A DNA stretch of 47,112 nt from Flavobacterium sp. (GTDB lineage Bacteria > Bacteroidota > Bacteroidia > Flavobacteriales > Flavobacteriaceae): NCBI GenBank assembly GCA_018062725.1, contig JAGORP010000004.1, positions 1-47,112 of the forward strand. The letters are read 5' to 3'. The notes beneath the pieces are model-generated. The model had not been told where the DNA came from, did no database searches, and saw only the letters and a program-made list of their open reading frames with translations. The translations under genes were made by a program, and so were the position numbers. Below, in pieces: positions 44,166-47,112 of this stretch (its first letter is position 1; each line of letters opens with the position of its first letter).

Positions 44166-44846
44166 ATGGCAACGCAACGAAAAAAGAAAGAAACGACACA
44201 AGAAGACATCGTGACTTGGTATACTGATTATTGTCTTTCGCATGGTAAAAAACCGAATTCAATCTATGAATTTAGCAAGCAAAACGGATTTGAAGAAACG
44301 CATTTTTACAAGTATTTTGCGTCTTTCGAAGAGTTAGAATCCGATTATTTTTCAAAAATGTTCTATTACACTTTAGACCTGTTAAAAGAGAACAAAGAAT
44401 ATGCACAGTATGACAGTGCTCAAAAACTAATTGGGTTCTATTTTACTTTTATGGAAATGGCTACGGCCAACAGAAGTTTTGTAAAATTTTTATTGGAAGA
44501 AGGGAAGTTACCTCTTAAAAACATTACCAAGTTAAAAGTGTTGCGCCAAGATTTTTTAGCTTTTGTTAAAACAATTTTAGAAGCACCACTAAAGATAGAA
44601 AACGAAAAAATTACCAATATTCAAAACAAATTGGTTCATGAAGGGACTTGGCTTCAATTTATGTCAATTATTAGTTTTTGGATGCACGATACTTCTGCCT
44701 CTTTTGAGAAAACAGACATTTACATCGAAAAATCAGTAAAAGCGAGTTTTGACATGGTGTATAATGTGCCTATTGAAAGCATCGTGGATTTCGCAAAATT
44801 TATTTGGAAAGAAAAAATGGGTTCTGGATTTACCTATAAAAATTAA
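44166..44846 (+). CDS. TetR-type transcriptional regulator
   Basis: 226 residues from ATG 44166; ATG 44157 is in frame and possible but would leave almost no leader after the promoter at 44140. Residues 8-60 form the helix-turn-helix region (TQEDIVTWYTDYCLSHGKKPNSIYEFSKQNGFEETHFYKYFASFEELE), an unusual TetR variant without the common YYHF wording. The rest is helical, as in TetR C-terminal ligand domains. Stop and next ATG are one base apart, so it is cotranscribed with the ABC1 kinase-like gene, which may be its target. Confidence 0.85.
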   Translation: MATQRKKKETTQEDIVTWYTDYCLSHGKKPNSIYEFSKQNGFEETHFYKYFASFEELESDYFSKMFYYTLDLLKENKEYAQYDSAQKLIGFYFTFMEMATANRSFVKFLLEEGKLPLKNITKLKVLRQDFLAFVKTILEAPLKIENEKITNIQNKLVHEGTWLQFMSIISFWMHDTSASFEKTDIYIEKSVKASFDMVYNVPIESIVDFAKFIWKEKMGSGFTYKN

Positions 44847-44847
44847 A

Positions 44848-46155
44848 ATGAAAAAAATAGACAGTATTCCTACCAGTAAAATGGATCGTGTGGCGAAATT
44901 AGTAACCACAGGAGTCAAAGTAGGAGGCAATTACCTCAAATATTATGGCGAGAAAGTGGTGAATCCAAGTTTGACAAAGGATAAATTACACGAAGAAAAT
45001 GCTACAGATATTTATGATGGATTAAAAGAACTGAAAGGGAGCGCCTTGAAAGTAGCACAGATGTTGAGCATGGAAAAAAATCTTTTGCCGCAATCGTATG
45101 TGGAGAAGTTTTCCTTGTCTCAATTTTCGGTACCCCCATTGTCGGCGCCATTAGTCCGTAAAACGTTTAAAAATTATTTTAACGAATATCCTGAAGATTT
45201 GTTTGATGAATTTTCACCCAATTCTATCAATGCGGCCAGTATTGGTCAGGTACACAAAGCGAAAAAAGGCGATAAAAATTTAGCTGTTAAAATCCAATAT
45301 CCAGGCATCCGAGAAAGCATTAGTTCGGATATTGCGATGGTAAAACCCATTGCGATTCGAATGTTTAATTTGCAAGGAACTTCCGATGAATATTTTCAAG
45401 AAGTGGAAGACAAATTAACCGAAGAAACCGATTATAAACTCGAACTCGCACAAAGCGAAAGCATTCGCTTAGATTGTCAACCGATTCAAAAATTACTTTT
45501 CCCAAAATACTATCCGCAGTGGTCTTCCGATAAAATCATTACCATGGATTGGATGAATGGTATTCATCTCTCCGAATATTGTTCGACCGAAACGAATCAA
45601 GAGAAACGAGACATAGTAGGTCAAACACTTTGGAATTTTTACATGTTTCAAATTCATCAATTGAAAAAGTTTCATGCCGATCCACACCCAGGTAATTTCT
45701 TGGTTGACGCAGAGGACAATCTGATTGCGATCGATTTCGGTTGTATGAAAGAAATTCCACAATCGTTTTATACGCCTTATTTTGAAATTTCTGCTCCGGA
45801 AACGTTAGCGAATCCAACGCTGTTTTTGGCCAAATTATATGAATTAGAAATCTTAAAAAAGTCAGATACACCGCAAGAAATTGAATATTTTACGACATTG
45901 TTTTACGAATTATTGTCGGTGTTTACCAAACCCATTCATCAAGACTATTTTGATTTTTCCGACACCGTTTTTTCCGATGAAATAGCACAATTAAGTGAGA
46001 AATTTTCCAACGATAAAACCTTGCGAAAAATGAATGGAAATAGAGGGTCCAAACATTTTATTTATGTGAATAGAACCTTCTTCGGATTGTATAGTTTACT
46101 CTTCGATTTGAAGGCTAAAATTAAAATAAATGATTTTGAAAAGTACCTTAAGTAA
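44848..46155 (+). CDS. ABC1/UbiB (ADCK/Coq8) family protein-kinase-like ATPase
   Basis: 435 residues from ATG 44848, one base after the regulator's stop; a longer in-frame start inside that gene is rejected. GSALKVAQMLSMEKNLLP (64-81) is the family's KxGQ helix, here with Ala in place of Gly. NAASIGQVHKA (128-138) is the Ala-rich loop, Lys148 in AVKIQ the ATP lysine, DPHPGNF (278-284) the catalytic loop and DFG (296-298) the metal motif. These proteins act as ATPases in isoprenoid-lipid or quinone metabolism. The best relatives seem to be ADCK3/Coq8-type; the substrate here is unknown. Confidence 0.9.
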   Translation: MKKIDSIPTSKMDRVAKLVTTGVKVGGNYLKYYGEKVVNPSLTKDKLHEENATDIYDGLKELKGSALKVAQMLSMEKNLLPQSYVEKFSLSQFSVPPLSAPLVRKTFKNYFNEYPEDLFDEFSPNSINAASIGQVHKAKKGDKNLAVKIQYPGIRESISSDIAMVKPIAIRMFNLQGTSDEYFQEVEDKLTEETDYKLELAQSESIRLDCQPIQKLLFPKYYPQWSSDKIITMDWMNGIHLSEYCSTETNQEKRDIVGQTLWNFYMFQIHQLKKFHADPHPGNFLVDAEDNLIAIDFGCMKEIPQSFYTPYFEISAPETLANPTLFLAKLYELEILKKSDTPQEIEYFTTLFYELLSVFTKPIHQDYFDFSDTVFSDEIAQLSEKFSNDKTLRKMNGNRGSKHFIYVNRTFFGLYSLLFDLKAKIKINDFEKYLK

Positions 46156-46280
46156 ATTATAATTCTAGAGCAGTTTTGTTTGTATTTAATTGGTTTGAAG
46201 TTCTTAAAGTCGATTTTCTGATAGTATTGAACATCAAATGAGAAAGGGTTTAATCCAAAGAAATAATTTTAAGATTTAAA
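46156..46280. other. Spacer before the Trp leader promoter
   Basis: About 125 bases with no gene and no clear terminator. Confidence 0.4.
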
Positions 46281-46307
46281 TTGTTATATAAAAATTCAAT
46301 ACATTTG
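46281..46307 (+). promoter_or_regulatory. Promoter of the Trp leader / DAHP synthase transcript
   Basis: TTG (46281-46283) and TACATTTG (46300-46307), 16-base spacer. Confidence 0.65.
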
Positions 46308-46312
46308 TCAAT

Positions 46313-46372
46313 ATGTTAAAAAGAAACGAAAATATGGTGGCAACTTGGTGGAATACATTTCCTCAGGGATAA
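46313..46372 (+). CDS. Tryptophan leader peptide of a transcription attenuator
   Basis: A 19-codon ORF ending MVATWWNTFPQG with tandem Trp codons at 46346-46351 and one Phe. GGGATAACTA (46366-46375), which spans the stop codon, can pair with TAGTTAATCCC (46393-46403) with one bulged base. That sequence contains the 5' arm of the following terminator. Stalling at the Trp codons would free it and allow read-through into DAHP synthase. This is the classical trp-type logic with a single antiterminator helix. Confidence 0.88.
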   Translation: MLKRNENMVATWWNTFPQG

Positions 46373-46397
46373 CTATGTTTGATAATATAAATTAGTT

Positions 46398-46422
46398 AAT
46401 CCCGAGTATTCGGGATTTTTTT
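46398..46422 (+). terminator. Attenuator terminator before DAHP synthase
   Basis: AATCCCGA (46398-46405), loop GTAT, TCGGGATT (46410-46417), then T residues, 14 bases before the ATG. Confidence 0.9.
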
Positions 46423-46435
46423 ATTTTTATAGGTT

Positions 46436-47112
46436 ATGAAGATTACAAAAGAAAATAAAGCGTGGTTAGCCGATTTTAAATTAAATCACCCATTAGTAAT
46501 TGCGGGACCTTGTAGTGCCGAAACGGAAGAACAAGTCCTAGCCATTGCGCATCAATTGAAAAATAGTGATGTGAGTATTTTTCGTGCTGGCATTTGGAAA
46601 CCCAGAACGCGTCCAGGTGGTTTTGAAGGGGTAGGCGAAATCGGACTAAAATGGCTCCAAAAGGCCAAAGCCGAAACCGGACTCTTAATGGCAACTGAAG
46701 TAGCCAATGCCGCCCATGTGAAATTAGCCATCGCACACAATATTGATGTGTTATGGATTGGCGCTCGAACCACTGTAAATCCCTTTGCGGTGCAAGAAAT
46801 AGCCGATGCGTTACAAAATACCGATAAAATTGTCTTAGTCAAAAACCCTGTGAATCCCGATTTGTCTTTATGGATTGGTGGCGTTGAACGTTTGTATAAT
46901 GCCGGAATTAAAAAATTAGGCGTGATTCACCGTGGATTTTCGACCTATGAAAAAACAAAATACCGTAACAATCCCGAATGGCAAATTGCCATCGATTTGC
47001 AAAATAAATTTCCCGATCTAGCGCTTATTTGTGATCCGTCACACATTACCGGAAAACGAAGCATGATTCAGGAAGTGTCGCAACAAGCATTAGATTTGAA
47101 TTATGACGGATT
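46436..47112 (+). CDS. 3-deoxy-7-phosphoheptulonate (DAHP) synthase, probably with chorismate mutase domain; C-terminus outside window
   Basis: 225 codons visible from ATG 46436, open at the right edge. It commits phosphoenolpyruvate and erythrose 4-phosphate to aromatic amino acids. HPLVIAGPCSAETEEQV (19-35), FRAGIWKPRTRPGGFEG and WIGARTTVNPFAVQEIAD are the class I-beta (KDO8P-synthase-like) motifs; LICDPSHITGKRSMI holds metal ligands. In Bacteroidetes this form usually continues into a type II chorismate mutase domain, which cannot be seen here. Controlled by the Trp leader attenuator just upstream. Confidence 0.93.
   Translation, partial: MKITKENKAWLADFKLNHPLVIAGPCSAETEEQVLAIAHQLKNSDVSIFRAGIWKPRTRPGGFEGVGEIGLKWLQKAKAETGLLMATEVANAAHVKLAIAHNIDVLWIGARTTVNPFAVQEIADALQNTDKIVLVKNPVNPDLSLWIGGVERLYNAGIKKLGVIHRGFSTYEKTKYRNNPEWQIAIDLQNKFPDLALICDPSHITGKRSMIQEVSQQALDLNYDG

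Noticed and set aside
46270..46301. Paired boxes at the Trp leader promoter
   Set aside because: Only AT-richness is shared. The TAGA/TCTA ends are missing.

Overview
The window reads as chromosomal DNA of a Flavobacterium or a close relative in the Flavobacteriaceae. It is AT-rich. Promoters follow the Bacteroidetes pattern (TTG, about 17-20 bases, then TAnnTTTG), and starts lack Shine-Dalgarno sequences. Lineage markers include a type IX secretion C-terminal signal, GLPGLI and DUF5686 proteins, a TamL-like lipoprotein and a GldA-type ABC ATPase. I see no phage, insertion sequence or CRISPR array.

1-18600 is mostly housekeeping: a tamL-like gene running off the left edge (-), pdhB, a DUF5686 surface protein overlapping an AlkA-type glycosylase, soluble pyrophosphatase (ppa), a type IX secreted protein, membrane pyrophosphatase (hppA) with an odd Cys-rich tail, tRNA-Gly(TCC), a deoxynucleoside kinase paired with an exported protein (-), a GLPGLI protein paired with a TonB-dependent-receptor-like barrel, an outer-membrane barrel (-) and metK (-). 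metK is preceded by a probable SAM-II riboswitch.

18850-42450 is a 23-kb one-strand block for sulfur assimilation and methionine synthesis: two cystathionine gamma-synthase-type PLP enzymes; cysH, cysD, cysN, cysE, cysK, cobA, cysJ, cysI, a frameshifted DUF2490 gene and a CysG-TSUP fusion; metX and a fused aspartokinase/homoserine dehydrogenase; then a split metH and metF. Sulfate is activated and reduced to sulfide, siroheme is made for the sulfite reductase, sulfide enters cysteine, aspartate is turned into acetylhomoserine, and the products meet in methionine and the SAM cycle.

The striking part is control. No transcription factor gene is visible in the block. Three promoters (18885, 21855, 33685) each carry two 15-bp boxes of the form TAGA-N7-TCTA with starts exactly 30 bp apart, the second running into the -7 element. 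Each drives a tiny leader ORF rich in Met or Cys codons and ending in a shared MW....AED.I. segment. That segment encodes GCrGAGG, which can pair with the 5' arm of the following terminator. A second, very Cys-rich leader with its own terminator stands directly before cysH. metH has a SAM-I riboswitch. I read this as a sulfur regulon run by amino-acid-specific attenuators, SAM riboswitches and an unidentified DNA-binding regulator.

42450-47112 holds a four-helix membrane protein (-), gldA (-), a TetR-type regulator with a candidate operator, an ABC1/UbiB-family kinase-like protein, and a DAHP synthase gene running off the right edge, preceded by a tandem-Trp leader peptide attenuator.
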